DNA of 59,860 nucleotides from Alphaproteobacteria bacterium. Its GTDB lineage: Bacteria > Pseudomonadota > Alphaproteobacteria > TMED109. Position 1 is the stretch's first letter; every line of letters begins with the position of its first letter. The translations under genes were made by a program, and so were the position numbers. The DNA lies in NCBI GenBank assembly GCA_022819905.1, contig JAJEGJ010000078.1:1-59860 (forward strand), read 5' to 3'. Under the pieces are notes generated by a model, which saw nothing but the letters and a program-made list of their open reading frames with translations, did not search any database and was not told where the DNA came from. Below, piece after piece: positions 34,646 to 44,283 of the stretch.

Positions 34646-35938
34646 TCAGGCACCGAACCGGGGTGCCACGACGGCGGCACGACCAGCGAAGCGGGCGTCG
34701 ACACCAGCACGCCCCTCGATCCGGAGCGCCTCGTTCCACTTCGCCATGCGCTCGGAACGGGCGAAGGAACCGACCTTCATCTGGCCGGCCTGCCAGCCGA
34801 TCGCCAGGTGGGTGACCGACACGTCCTCGGTCTCCCCCGACCGCGCCGACACGATGGTGCCCCAGCCCGCGGCCCGGGCCGCGTCGAGCGCCTCCCGCGA
34901 CCGGGTAACGGTGCCCGCCTGATTGGGCTTCACGAGCAGTGCCGTGGCGGCGCGCGCCTCGGCGGCAGCGGCCGTGCGTCTGGCGTCGGTCACCAGGAAA
35001 TCGTCACCCACGACCTGGGCCCGCCCATCGACCGCCGCCACGAACCGGACCATTCCATCCCCGTCGTCTTCCGCCAGCGGATCCTCGATCGAGATCACGG
35101 GGAACTCCCGGCACCAGCCGAGCAGCTCGTCCGCGAAGGCACCGGGCTCCAGCTCACGGTCCTCGAGGCGCAGCCGGTACCGGCCGTTTTCGTGCAGCTG
35201 GTTGGCCGCGATATCCAGCGACAGCGCCATGTCGGTGCCCGGGCGGAGGCCGGCAGCCTCGATGGACCGGACGGCGAACGCGAGCGCTTCCCGGTTGGAA
35301 TCGAAGACGGGCCAGTAGCCGCCTTCATCCGCCACGCCCGCAAGCTGACCGGCGTCCGCCAGCAGCTGACCGGCGGCCCGGTACGTCTCACCGGTGATCC
35401 GGAGAGCCTCCGCGAACGAGGACGCGCCGACCGGCATCACCATGATGTCCTGCAGGTCGAGGGCCCGTGCGGCATGGGCGCCGCCGCCCAGCAGCTGGAT
35501 TTCGGGTAACGGCAGCAGCGGCGCGCTGTCGCCCGCCAGCAGTTCCCAGCGCGCGAGTCCATGGGCCCGGGCAGCAGCGTCGAGGACGGCCAGCGACACC
35601 GCCGTCGAGGTGTTGCCGCCGATCTTCGCGAACCCCTCGCCGCCCAGCTCCGCGAGGATCCGGTCTACGGCCGGCTGGTCGGCAGCGTCCACGCCCATGA
35701 GCGCATCGCGCACCGGTCCGTTGAGCGCCCGGAGCGCACCTGCCACGTCCCTGCCACCGAGCGCCGTGCCGCCGTCACGTAGGTCGATCGCCTCGCCGCC
35801 CCCGCGGCTGGCGCCCGCCGGCGCGGCGGCCCGACCCCTGGTGCCACCCGCCAGGATCACGTCGGCCTCCACGGTCGGATGACCACGTGAATCCCAGATG
35901 CGGCGTCCCTGCACGCCGCGAATGGTCGTGTCAGGCAT
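34646..35938 (-). CDS. Divergent enolase-family protein
   Basis: A 430-residue protein of enolase length and order. Kept relative to E. coli enolase: Ser44 (GAS), His155, Glu205 (DEGG), metal ligands Asp242, Glu285 and Asp312, base Lys337, Arg366-Ser367 and Lys388. Changed: the mobile loop reads AGASRG instead of SGASTG, the active-site Glu168 equivalent is Asp164, and the His370 equivalent is Ala365 (SARSGETED). These changes argue for a related substrate or a paralogue, rather than ordinary 2-phosphoglycerate chemistry. The start overlaps the upstream kinase gene by 8 bases, so the two are coupled. Confidence 0.82.
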   Translation of the reverse strand: MPDTTIRGVQGRRIWDSRGHPTVEADVILAGGTRGRAAAPAGASRGGGEAIDLRDGGTALGGRDVAGALRALNGPVRDALMGVDAADQPAVDRILAELGGEGFAKIGGNTSTAVSLAVLDAAARAHGLARWELLAGDSAPLLPLPEIQLLGGGAHAARALDLQDIMVMPVGASSFAEALRITGETYRAAGQLLADAGQLAGVADEGGYWPVFDSNREALAFAVRSIEAAGLRPGTDMALSLDIAANQLHENGRYRLRLEDRELEPGAFADELLGWCREFPVISIEDPLAEDDGDGMVRFVAAVDGRAQVVGDDFLVTDARRTAAAAEARAATALLVKPNQAGTVTRSREALDAARAAGWGTIVSARSGETEDVSVTHLAIGWQAGQMKVGSFARSERMAKWNEALRIEGRAGVDARFAGRAAVVAPRFGA

Positions 35939-36926
35939 CGAGGTTCTCCAGGAGACCGGCCCAGTCTGCGAAGAGCGAGGGCAGGGTCGACGCGGGCCGG
36001 ACCAGATGCGCGCGGGCGAAGGCGCGCACCGGGGCCCGCAACGGCTCGGTATCGAGGTACTCGACCGGCGAGCGCCCGTCGACGCGACCGAGCATCAGGC
36101 CGGGCAGCAGCCGCGCCACGCGCGTCTCGAGCGCGGCCGGTTCTTCCCAGGCCACCCGCCGGAGATAGGCCTCGCGCAGGGCAGCCGCACTGGCGAGCAG
36201 CACCGTCCCGCGGCCCGGAAACAGCCGGCCCTTGAGCAGCAGGTGATTCAGGCAGAACGCGAGGTCGAAGGCCGGATCGCCGGCGGTGGCGCATTCGGCA
36301 TCGAGAAACACGGGCGCACCCCCGGGAGACCGCAGCAGGTTCTTCGGACTGGCGTCGCCGTGGATCAGTGTCGGCGCCCGCCCGGCCAGATCGCCGGCGA
36401 TCGCTTCGAGGGGCACGCGAAGATCAATATTCCGCTCGATCGGATGCAGCAGGTATGGCTCGATGCGGATGTCGTGGAATGTCGCGGCATTGGGAAACCC
36501 CGCTGGCACGTCGCGGTCCGCCGCGGCCGCCGCATGCAGGCGTCCCAGCGTCTCCCCGACCCGAGCGGCAAACGCCGCATCCACGTGGCCGGCCATCAGC
36601 TCCGCCTTCCACAGCGGGTACCGGTCGGGCGCGAGGTACTCCATGACGAGGAGGCCCGCCCCACGGTCCTCCGCCAGCAGCGCCGGCGCCGACCCCGGCA
36701 CCGCCCGGCCGGCCCAGCGGAGCCAGTCGGCCTCCGCCGCATTGCGCCCGACCGGCGCGTACCAGTCCGCCTCGGTGCGGAGTTTCGCGAGGGCCTGCTT
36801 GATGCAGACGGTGCGGTCGGGAAACACCACTTTCCAGATGTCGGACGATACGCCCCCGGTCAGCGGGGACACCTTGAGCGGTTCTGCTCCGCGGCCCAGG
36901 TCAAGCTCCGCGAGGACGCGCAGCAA
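35931..36926 (-). CDS. Aminoglycoside-phosphotransferase-fold small-molecule kinase
   Basis: A ~331-residue kinase of the APH/choline-kinase/methylthioribose-kinase fold. Seen: a Gly-containing nucleotide loop (SPLTGGVSSDIWKVVF), catalytic LIHGDASPKNLL, and metal-binding FLDAECATAGDPAFDLAF. HDIRIEPYLL resembles methylthioribose kinase more than aminoglycoside enzymes. The start is probably TTG at 36926. It is coupled to the enolase-like gene, suggesting it phosphorylates a hydroxy acid or sugar acid that the second enzyme then dehydrates. No resistance role is implied. Confidence 0.78.
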   Translation of the reverse strand: MLRVLAELDLGRGAEPLKVSPLTGGVSSDIWKVVFPDRTVCIKQALAKLRTEADWYAPVGRNAAEADWLRWAGRAVPGSAPALLAEDRGAGLLVMEYLAPDRYPLWKAELMAGHVDAAFAARVGETLGRLHAAAAADRDVPAGFPNAATFHDIRIEPYLLHPIERNIDLRVPLEAIAGDLAGRAPTLIHGDASPKNLLRSPGGAPVFLDAECATAGDPAFDLAFCLNHLLLKGRLFPGRGTVLLASAAALREAYLRRVAWEEPAALETRVARLLPGLMLGRVDGRSPVEYLDTEPLRAPVRAFARAHLVRPASTLPSLFADWAGLLENLDA

Positions 36927-36961
36927 CGCCGCATCGGGTGCAGTGGGCCGGGGCAGCGAAC

Positions 36962-37276
36962 CTACCCGTCGTCTTGGCGCGGGTGCACCAGCACCGGCTT
37001 CATGTCGCGGAAGTCATCGGCCCGGACGAGGACTTCCGTCGGCCGGGAATCCGGCGCGTCCGAGCGCGGCCGAAAACTGACCCGGTAGGCGGGATTGCCC
37101 TCGTGCATGATCGGGGTGATCTCGACGAGGACGGAATCCAGCTCCTGGTCGACCCATTCACGGATCATGTAGTCACGCCCCACCGAGTGCACGAAGGAGG
37201 CGTCGGACGGCGCGGGTGCCAGGAGCTCGAAGCTCATCGTGATTGCCGCAGCCGACAGAAACAAGCGAAGTACCAT
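36962..37276 (-). CDS. Small secreted hypothetical protein (104 aa)
   Basis: The ATG at 37276 gives a signal peptide (LRLFLSAAAITMSFELLAPA) and a ~80-residue mature domain (YMIREWVDQELDSVLVEITP, YRVSFRPRSDAP, EVLVRADDFRDMKPVLVHPR). The family is unknown. It lies upstream of the kinase on the same strand with a 35-base gap, so it may belong to that transcript. It is divergent from the aminotransferase gene. Confidence 0.6.
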   Translation of the reverse strand: MVLRLFLSAAAITMSFELLAPAPSDASFVHSVGRDYMIREWVDQELDSVLVEITPIMHEGNPAYRVSFRPRSDAPDSRPTEVLVRADDFRDMKPVLVHPRQDDG

Positions 37277-37291
37277 ACGATTTCCAGGTGA

Positions 37292-38587
<1,296 letters not shown>

Positions 38588-38915
38588 GCTAAGGGGGCGT
38601 GGGTGCCAGCAAGTACAGAAGAGTCGATAGTTGATCGAGGCCGTCTTCAGGAAGCTGCAAGACAAACTAGCGCGCCAACTACCGCGGGCGGACGTCCGGT
38701 ACCAGTTGAACTGTTTCGCGAAATGCCGGCATCGCGGCGGGTGAGAGAATAGGGTTCTAGGACCAGCGAAACGAGATCGGCAAACTCCATGCCCAGGCAT
38801 GGCCGCAGAGGCTTTGCCGAACTGCCATAGCATGTTGATCACATTGCCACCGAGAACGAATTGCCCGACGTTCAAGAATGCGTTGGTCTGATGAACCCCG
38901 TTTGGCCGAGGGCTC
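38588..38915. other. Intergenic, no gene recognised
   Basis: Convergent space between the aminotransferase and the deoxyribosyltransferase-like gene. The minus strand has a partly coding-like stretch (NAFLNVGQFVLGGNVINMLW) without start or family match; possibly a remnant. Confidence 0.35.
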
Positions 38916-39620
38916 CTATCCTGATGCAGCCTGCTTGATGAATAAGCGCACTTCGTCCCTCGCGCGGTGTAAATCATCGATTTGGGCCTGTTCGTTTGCC
39001 TCATTCAAGCGATCAAGGATCGTTTGCGCGTGATCGACATAAGTGGTGTCCCCTGTCAATAGAAAGGCCTTCCTAGTTCGTTCGAAGGCAATGGCACAAT
39101 CCATCCGGTCTGCCTCTAGCGCAACTTCCAATTTCATCCTCTCAAAATCGGCGAAGGCGTTAATTTCATTGACTGCTTGGCCGAGCTTCGAAATAAAACC
39201 GCTTCGGTTCGTTTGGTCATAGTCGATCCAATCCGTTCTTGTAAGATCGGATGGGGCCTCAGCATTCTTCGATTTGATTATAACGAGGGGCTTGCCGCAC
39301 ATAGCTGCAAAGCCAAGCTCTAGCAAAATGTTGGCAAATGCAGTGCGACGTGTATCATTACTAAATAATGCTGCCACAAATCCAGATCCTCTTATCAAGC
39401 CTAAAATGCGTTCAAGAAAGTCTTTCCCGGCCGTGGAAGAGTTGGCATCCAAGACCGATATACCTGCGTCTTCAAATACTTGTGTGGCCAGCGCTGCCAT
39501 TGCCTGATCAATTTTCGGAGGAGCGCCGAGTTGGCGCATTAGGAATACAGTTTTTGGAAACAATTTGGCAGGCCCGGAGTCCAGTACCTCCTCAGACAAG
39601 GGCGAAAATACTAAAGGCAT
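38916..39620 (-). CDS. Nucleoside-deoxyribosyltransferase/TIR-like fold protein
   Basis: A 234-residue protein, lower in GC and richer in AT-ending codons than its neighbours. The core (FPKTVFLMRQLG, DILGL-type helix, FVAALFSNDTRRTAFANILL, ELGFAAMCGKPLVIIKS) has the strand-helix order of nucleoside 2-deoxyribosyltransferases and TIR-like proteins. The Glu of ELGFA is at the usual catalytic position. The C-terminal ~90 residues are helical (FADFERMKLEVALEADRMDC). The ATG at 39620 is chosen because the 54-residue gene occupies the upstream DNA. Related folds act as NAD- or nucleotide-cleaving effectors in phage defence; here this is inference. Confidence 0.6.
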   Translation of the reverse strand: MPLVFSPLSEEVLDSGPAKLFPKTVFLMRQLGAPPKIDQAMAALATQVFEDAGISVLDANSSTAGKDFLERILGLIRGSGFVAALFSNDTRRTAFANILLELGFAAMCGKPLVIIKSKNAEAPSDLTRTDWIDYDQTNRSGFISKLGQAVNEINAFADFERMKLEVALEADRMDCAIAFERTRKAFLLTGDTTYVDHAQTILDRLNEANEQAQIDDLHRARDEVRLFIKQAASG

Positions 39621-39630
39621 GAGTAGGAAC

Positions 39631-39795
39631 TTACTTCTTCCGAATACCTTTGTACGGTCCTTTTGTTTTCTTGTGGTCAAGAATTCGGCCGGTTCTCGTA
39701 TCTAGCTTCACGTACCGGCCGGTAACGGGATTTTTGACCTGTACACGGTCTTTGACTGTTCCTGCTCGCGATCCTGTACCGGTATTCTTGGCCAT
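39631..39795 (-). CDS. Small basic conserved-type protein (54 aa)
   Basis: The protein starts MAKNTGTGSRAGTVKDRVQV, continues NPVTGRYVKLDTRTGRILDH and ends KKTKGPYKGIRKK. This KNTG..YR.G.VK.R.Q..NP.T pattern recurs in small hypothetical proteins I have seen in many bacteria. The ATG at 39795 and TAA at 39631 are clear, and it ends 11 bases before the deoxyribosyltransferase-like gene, so the two form an operon. Function unknown; the charge suggests nucleic acid or phosphate binding. Confidence 0.68.
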   Translation of the reverse strand: MAKNTGTGSRAGTVKDRVQVKNPVTGRYVKLDTRTGRILDHKKTKGPYKGIRKK

Positions 39796-40299
39796 CGGTG
39801 TACTCACTGGCTCCCTGCCGCCAGAATCGGTCAGTGGATCGGGGCGGTCAGGAGACTCAAGTGTGTGCCCCTCCTATATCCGTTGTCAACCAAGCAGGCG
39901 CCATCTGCACCTGCCGCACACTTTGGCACGGAATCGTGCAGCCAATCCTCGTCGCCACGATTTGGTGCTCCATGCATGCCTCGATAGACGCTCCAAGTAT
40001 TCCCATGCCGGCGTTAGCCGATAGAGTTGAAGCCCTTGTCAGTCAGTGATTTCTCCACGGGTAGTACATGCGGTGCCGACGAAGCGAAGGCCAGTACAAT
40101 TCGTGCCGGACGTTCAAGCACCGACTCCAAGCTCCGTTTTCTGTCCCTCGTGCAGCCTCTCCCGCGAAGTTTCTCTGTAGTTTGCTGCGACCCCGATACG
40201 TACAGAGGCGGGGAAGCCATAGGCGGGCCCGTTGGGCTGCGGACGAAGGCATAAGTCCGAACCAAGGGTGAGGGCCGGCCGTGCGTCATACTTCATGCG
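39796..40299. other. Long intergenic region before the ECF sigma gene
   Basis: About 500 bases with no supported gene. It should contain promoters for both divergent transcripts, but no autoregulatory ECF-type promoter could be assigned by eye. Confidence 0.35.
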
Positions 40300-40845
40300 A
40301 TGTGCACGGCCGAAGGTGACCGAGAGTTGGCCCTGGCCGCCGCCAGCGGGGACCGGGCGGCATTTGCCGTTCTGCTGGCGCGCCATTACGACCGCCTCTT
40401 CGGCCTCTGCTTCCGCCTCACGGGTCGCCGGGAAACCGCCGAGGACCTGACCCAGGACATCTGCCTGGCCCTGCCGGCGAAGCTGAAGCACTTTCGCGGC
40501 GAGGCCAAACTGACGACGTGGCTCTACCGCGTGGCCGTGAATGCCGCCCTTGACCGCCGGCGCCGCGCCGCCACCCGTGCGAAATCAGCCGAGGGCTGGG
40601 GCCGCTGGGAGTCCAACCGGCGCGCGGCCATCGAGGACTCGGCCGCGAATCTCCGGTGGCTACGTCGCGCCATGACCGCGCTGCCGGAGCCGCTTCGCGA
40701 TACGGCCGCGCTCGTCCTCGGGGAGGAACTGTCCCATGCCGAGGCCGCCCTGGTACTCGGCGTCTCCGAGGGCACCGTCAGCTGGCGCCTTTCGGAAATC
40801 CGCAAGCGCCTCCGCGCCATGCGACAGGAGGAATTGAGTTCATGA
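40300..40845 (+). CDS. ECF-type RNA polymerase sigma factor
   Basis: A 181-residue sigma factor with only regions 2 and 4. Region 2: FAVLLARHYDRLFGLCFRLT, AEDLTQDICLAL, WLYRVAVNAALDRRRR. Region 4 helix-turn-helix: LVLGEELSHAEAALVLGVSE, GTVSWRLSEIRKRLRAM. It overlaps the next gene as ATGA, so sigma factor and von Willebrand protein are made together. Confidence 0.92.
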   Translation: MCTAEGDRELALAAASGDRAAFAVLLARHYDRLFGLCFRLTGRRETAEDLTQDICLALPAKLKHFRGEAKLTTWLYRVAVNAALDRRRRAATRAKSAEGWGRWESNRRAAIEDSAANLRWLRRAMTALPEPLRDTAALVLGEELSHAEAALVLGVSEGTVSWRLSEIRKRLRAMRQEELSS

Positions 40846-42839
40846 CGGATCCGCTCGACGAACTGAAACGCGCAATGGACAGCGCGACCCCGATGCCGGA
40901 CCCGGCTCGGCGCGCCGCCAATCTGGCACGCGCGCAGAAGATCTTTGAGCGTGCCCAAGGATCGGCTGCCGCGCCGCGTCCTACCCATGACCGACCCGCC
41001 GGCTGGGCGGGTTGGAAAACCGGAGTAGGACGCATGTTTGCAGCACTCGCCGCACGCCCCGTGCTGGCCGCCACCACCGGTCTCGCTGCCGTTGGCCTGA
41101 TCGCGCTGGTGCCCCTGATCCGCGAGGGCGGCTTGCCGCTTCTGCCGCCGGAAGTCCCGTTGTCCGGCACCATGGTCGCACAAGACGGAATTTCGATAGG
41201 CCCTGCAGGCGACGAAGTCGCGGAAATCGCTGCAGCGCCTGCTGCCGTCGAACCTCCGTCTGCACCCGTGACGGCCGTGGGCAGCCCGATTGACCTCGCC
41301 GAAAATGAGAGCCTGGTCGCCGTCCCGCGCGTGCGCAGCCTTCGGTCAAGCACGGCCGAGCTGGAGGTGGAGCATGCCCTTCGCTCCGAAAGCATCGCAG
41401 AAGCCGAGCCCATCGGGCAGGACGGCATGGGCAGGCCCGGTTCGGAAACCTTTGCCAACGCCGACCCACAACCACTCAGGATCGCGGCCGAAGAGCCCGT
41501 CTCGACCTTTGCCATTGACGTGGACACGGCGAGCTACGCCTTTATCCGCTCGACGCTGATGCATGGCTTCCTGCCGTCTCCTGAAGCCGTACGGATCGAG
41601 GAAATGATCAACTACTTCCCATACGGGTATGCCGAGCCGGAAGCCAGCGGGAGCCCCTTCAGGCCCACCGTCACCGTCATGGAGACACCCTGGAACCGGG
41701 ATACGCAACTGATCCACATCGCGCTCCAGGGCAGGTCGCCTGCCGTCGAGAAACGGCCGCCACTGAACCTCGTGTTCCTCGTGGACACGTCGGGATCCAT
41801 GGATGATCCCGCCAAACTGCCGCTTTTGGTCCAGTCATTCCGCCTGATGCTCGGGCAGCTGCGCCCGCAAGACCAGATCGCCATTGTTGCCTACGCCGGG
41901 AGCGCCGGCCTCGTACTGGACGCAACGCCTGCCGACGATCGCACGGCCATCCTCGCCGCGCTGGACCGGCTTCATGCCGACGGATCGACGGCCGGAGCCC
42001 AGGGCCTCCGCCTCGCCTATCAGACCGCCGAACGGATGGCGGCCGAGGGAGAAGTCACCAGGGTGGTTCTCGCCACCGATGGCGATTTCAATGTCGGGAT
42101 CGCAGACCCTGACGCCCTCGAGGAATTTATCGCCCGCAAGCGCCAAAGCGGCATCTACCTGTCCGTGCTGGGCTTCGGTCGGGGCAACCTGGACGATGCG
42201 ACCATGCAGGCGCTTGCCCAGAACGGGAACGGCCACGCCGCCTACATCGACACGCTCTCCGAAGCGCGGAAAGTGCTCGTGGACCAGCTCACCGGGGCAC
42301 TTTTTCCCATCGCCAACGATGTCAAGATCCAGGTGGAGTTCAATCCCGCTGCCGTCGCCGAATACCGCCTGATCGGTTACGAAACCCGCGCGCTCGCGCG
42401 CGAGGATTTCAACAACGACAAGGTTGACGCGGGAGAGATCGGTGCTGGCCACTCGGTGACGGCGCTTTACGAGGTCACGCCGGTCGGGTCACCGGCTGTG
42501 CTCAGCGATCCCCTGCGCTATGCCGAATCCCGCGAGGCGATGCAGGGCTTGGACGGGGAACTCGCGTACCTGCGCCTGCGGTACAAGGAGCCCGGTGAAG
42601 CGGAGAGCCGGCTGACTGAATTCCCCATCGCGCTCGGCATGGGTGCGGCCAACGCGGATACCCGTTTCGCCGCCGCCATTGCCGGCTTCGGGCAAATCCT
42701 GCGGGGTGGTCGCTACCTTGGAACGTGGTCCTATCCTGATGCGATCGCGCTGGCCGAAGCCAATACGGGCGACGATCGCTTCGGTTATCGACGAGAAGCT
42801 GTGACCATGATGCGCTTGGCAGAGGGCCTCGCGGACTGA
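40842..42839 (+). CDS. Membrane-anchored von Willebrand factor A protein (YfbK type)
   Basis: A 665-residue protein. Residues 1-~60 are cytoplasmic, followed by one transmembrane helix (VLAATTGLAAVGLIALVPLI), then a Pro/Ala/Glu linker, a YfbK-type N-terminal domain (STFAIDVDTASYAFIRSTLM) and a vWA domain whose metal site DTSGSMDD is intact. The C-terminal part (YRLIGYETRALAREDFNNDK, DAGEIGAGHSVTALYEV) matches DUF3520. The gene is translationally coupled to the ECF sigma factor; the N-terminal segment may act as its anti-sigma domain. It lacks the His/Cys zinc motif of classical ZAS anti-sigma factors. Confidence 0.88.
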   Translation: MTDPLDELKRAMDSATPMPDPARRAANLARAQKIFERAQGSAAAPRPTHDRPAGWAGWKTGVGRMFAALAARPVLAATTGLAAVGLIALVPLIREGGLPLLPPEVPLSGTMVAQDGISIGPAGDEVAEIAAAPAAVEPPSAPVTAVGSPIDLAENESLVAVPRVRSLRSSTAELEVEHALRSESIAEAEPIGQDGMGRPGSETFANADPQPLRIAAEEPVSTFAIDVDTASYAFIRSTLMHGFLPSPEAVRIEEMINYFPYGYAEPEASGSPFRPTVTVMETPWNRDTQLIHIALQGRSPAVEKRPPLNLVFLVDTSGSMDDPAKLPLLVQSFRLMLGQLRPQDQIAIVAYAGSAGLVLDATPADDRTAILAALDRLHADGSTAGAQGLRLAYQTAERMAAEGEVTRVVLATDGDFNVGIADPDALEEFIARKRQSGIYLSVLGFGRGNLDDATMQALAQNGNGHAAYIDTLSEARKVLVDQLTGALFPIANDVKIQVEFNPAAVAEYRLIGYETRALAREDFNNDKVDAGEIGAGHSVTALYEVTPVGSPAVLSDPLRYAESREAMQGLDGELAYLRLRYKEPGEAESRLTEFPIALGMGAANADTRFAAAIAGFGQILRGGRYLGTWSYPDAIALAEANTGDDRFGYRREAVTMMRLAEGLAD

Positions 42840-42905
42840 TCTCGAGGCCCCCTTGGCCCGGTTGGTGCCGCCGGTGCCCGGCACCTCAATAACGGCGTCG
42901 GCGCG

Positions 42906-43289
42906 TCAGAACATGCCATTTGTGTGTGCGCATTCCTTCGGGATCTCTTGCAGGACGTCCCAGTGCTCGACGATCTTGCCTTGCTCGTCGAGACGGAAGA
43001 TGTCGATGCCGGCGTAGTCCGGGAGACCAGGCCAGACCTGGTGGCAATGGAGTAGAACGAACGAGCCGTCCGCGAACACACGCTTGAACTCGACCGACTT
43101 GCCGGGATACCTCCGCGCCATGTCCTCGAAGTACCGAACGAATCCCGCCTTCCCTGTGGCGACATGGGGATTGTGCTGGATGTAGTCCGCGCCGACGTAC
43201 ATCGCGACGGCCTGCCTAGGGTCGCATTTGTTGAACATCAGGTCATAAAAGGCGACGACGTTCGACTTGTTCCGCTCTTGATCGCTCAT
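42906..43289 (-). CDS. SnoaL-like/NTF2-fold protein
   Basis: A 127-residue cone-shaped alpha+beta protein of the SnoaL-like polyketide-cyclase type (VVAFYDLMFNKCDPRQAVAM, YIQHNPHVATGKAGFVRYFE, DIFRLDEQGKIVEHWDVLQE). These stand-alone proteins often have unknown substrates. The ATG at 43289 gives the family start MSDQERNK. No operon partner is apparent. Confidence 0.85.
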   Translation of the reverse strand: MSDQERNKSNVVAFYDLMFNKCDPRQAVAMYVGADYIQHNPHVATGKAGFVRYFEDMARRYPGKSVEFKRVFADGSFVLLHCHQVWPGLPDYAGIDIFRLDEQGKIVEHWDVLQEIPKECAHTNGMF

Positions 43290-43464
43290 CGCATTCTTCC
43301 CTCGCGGTCCGCCGGCGTGGATATCCGACCGTAGCCGGATGTGGCGGACGGCGCCCGACCCGTCTCGAACGGCTTCATGTCCGAACCGACTGACGCTTTG
43401 AGGCGCCATAAGAATCACCCAATCGCGAGACTACCGGGCGAAGTCACGGGGGCTCTTGCGGCGC

Positions 43465-43862
43465 TCACCACACAATGGGAGCCGGATAACGGGCAATCAT
43501 CGGGTCCGGCGTGACCATCGCCATACCGTTCAGAATGGCCTGGGACACCAGACCTCGATCAAATGGATCCCCGTGATGGTTCGGCAGCAGCGCATCGTGC
43601 GCGGCACTGCTCTCGCTGAATGCGAGCGGTTCCGGTCTGAGCCAGCGGCGGCGACTGACAACATAACGCTCGGGCCGAGCCGGGAGCGGCAAACGACCAA
43701 GCCGGTACTTGACGGCGATCTCCCAACCAGACAAGGCGCTGAGGAACACTTCGTTCCCGGGGTCGCGGCAGCTCGCCAGAGCCGTCTTCGACGACTGCGG
43801 GTCGTCCGCCGCCAGCCAAAGGAAGGTAAAAGGAAGGTACAGGTATCGAGTAGTAGCTTCAC
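43465..43862 (-). pseudogene. PIN-domain toxin, frameshifted
   Basis: The start KLLLDTCTF and the remainder FLWLAADDPQSSKTALASC, VFLSALSGWEIAVKYRLGRL, HGDPFDRGLVSQAILNGMAM, VTPDP are a PIN ribonuclease of the VapC-like group with its acidic residues (Asp, Glu, Asp, Asp). A perfect 11-base tandem duplication at 43818-43839 separates the two parts into different frames. Removing one copy restores LDTCTFLWLAADDPQ exactly. The GTG start overlaps the antitoxin stop as GTGA. No other lesion is seen. Confidence 0.9.
43818..43839. repeat. 11-bp tandem duplication inside the PIN gene
   Basis: AAAGGAAGGTA occurs twice in direct succession (43818-43828 and 43829-43839). Its length is not a multiple of three, so gain or loss of one copy switches the PIN toxin frame. 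Confidence 0.95.
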
Positions 43863-44107
43863 TCCGCGTCGACCGCGCCTTCGAAGGCTGTGAACAGGTC
43901 GTCAGGGAGCGGTTCGAAGAAGCTCGCGGGCACCTCCATGCCGCGGTCGATTCCGACGGGACGCAACTCGCGCAGCGGCCGCCGCAGCGGCCGGATTTCT
44001 GCAATTGGCACGTTCCGTCGGCAGATGGTCACCGTCTCGCCGCGCTCGACCGACTCGATGTACCGCGAAAAATGCGCCCTGGCTTCGGCAATATTGATCT
44101 TGATCAT
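43859..44107 (-). CDS. Phd/YefM-type antitoxin for PIN toxin
   Basis: An 82-residue antitoxin: MIKINIAEARAHFSRYIESV, RGETVTICRRNVPIAEIRPL is the DNA-binding domain, followed by a toxin-binding tail (ASFFEPLPDDLFTAFEG). The ATG at 44107 is preferred over one six codons upstream because it matches the family start. The frame is intact, unlike its toxin. Confidence 0.85.
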   Translation of the reverse strand: MIKINIAEARAHFSRYIESVERGETVTICRRNVPIAEIRPLRRPLRELRPVGIDRGMEVPASFFEPLPDDLFTAFEGAVDAE

Positions 44108-44283
44108 GGCTGGATACTGGATCAACCATCAAGTCATCTCAATGAGCCCGTTCCGAGCCGCCGTGCATTGGCCGCAACCAGCTCGGACAATCAGAAACTT
44201 GGTGGCCCCCTCAGAGAGCGTTGGCGACATAGTTGCCACGAGGCACGGAAGCATTGGCACGCACGCGTACCGGCGTACGATTG

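Noticed and set aside
34646-35938. Ordinary housekeeping enolase (eno)
   Set aside because: Substitutions at the Glu168 and His370 positions and in the mobile loop, plus coupling to a kinase, make the plain eno label unsafe.
35931-36926. Aminoglycoside resistance gene
   Set aside because: The fold is shared by many metabolic kinases; coupling to an enolase-like gene and the MtnK-like segment argue for a metabolic role.
39631-39795. Extending the deoxyribosyltransferase-like protein to an upstream start at 39680
   Set aside because: The extension would overlap the 54-residue gene in another frame, and those residues are the out-of-frame reading of its end.
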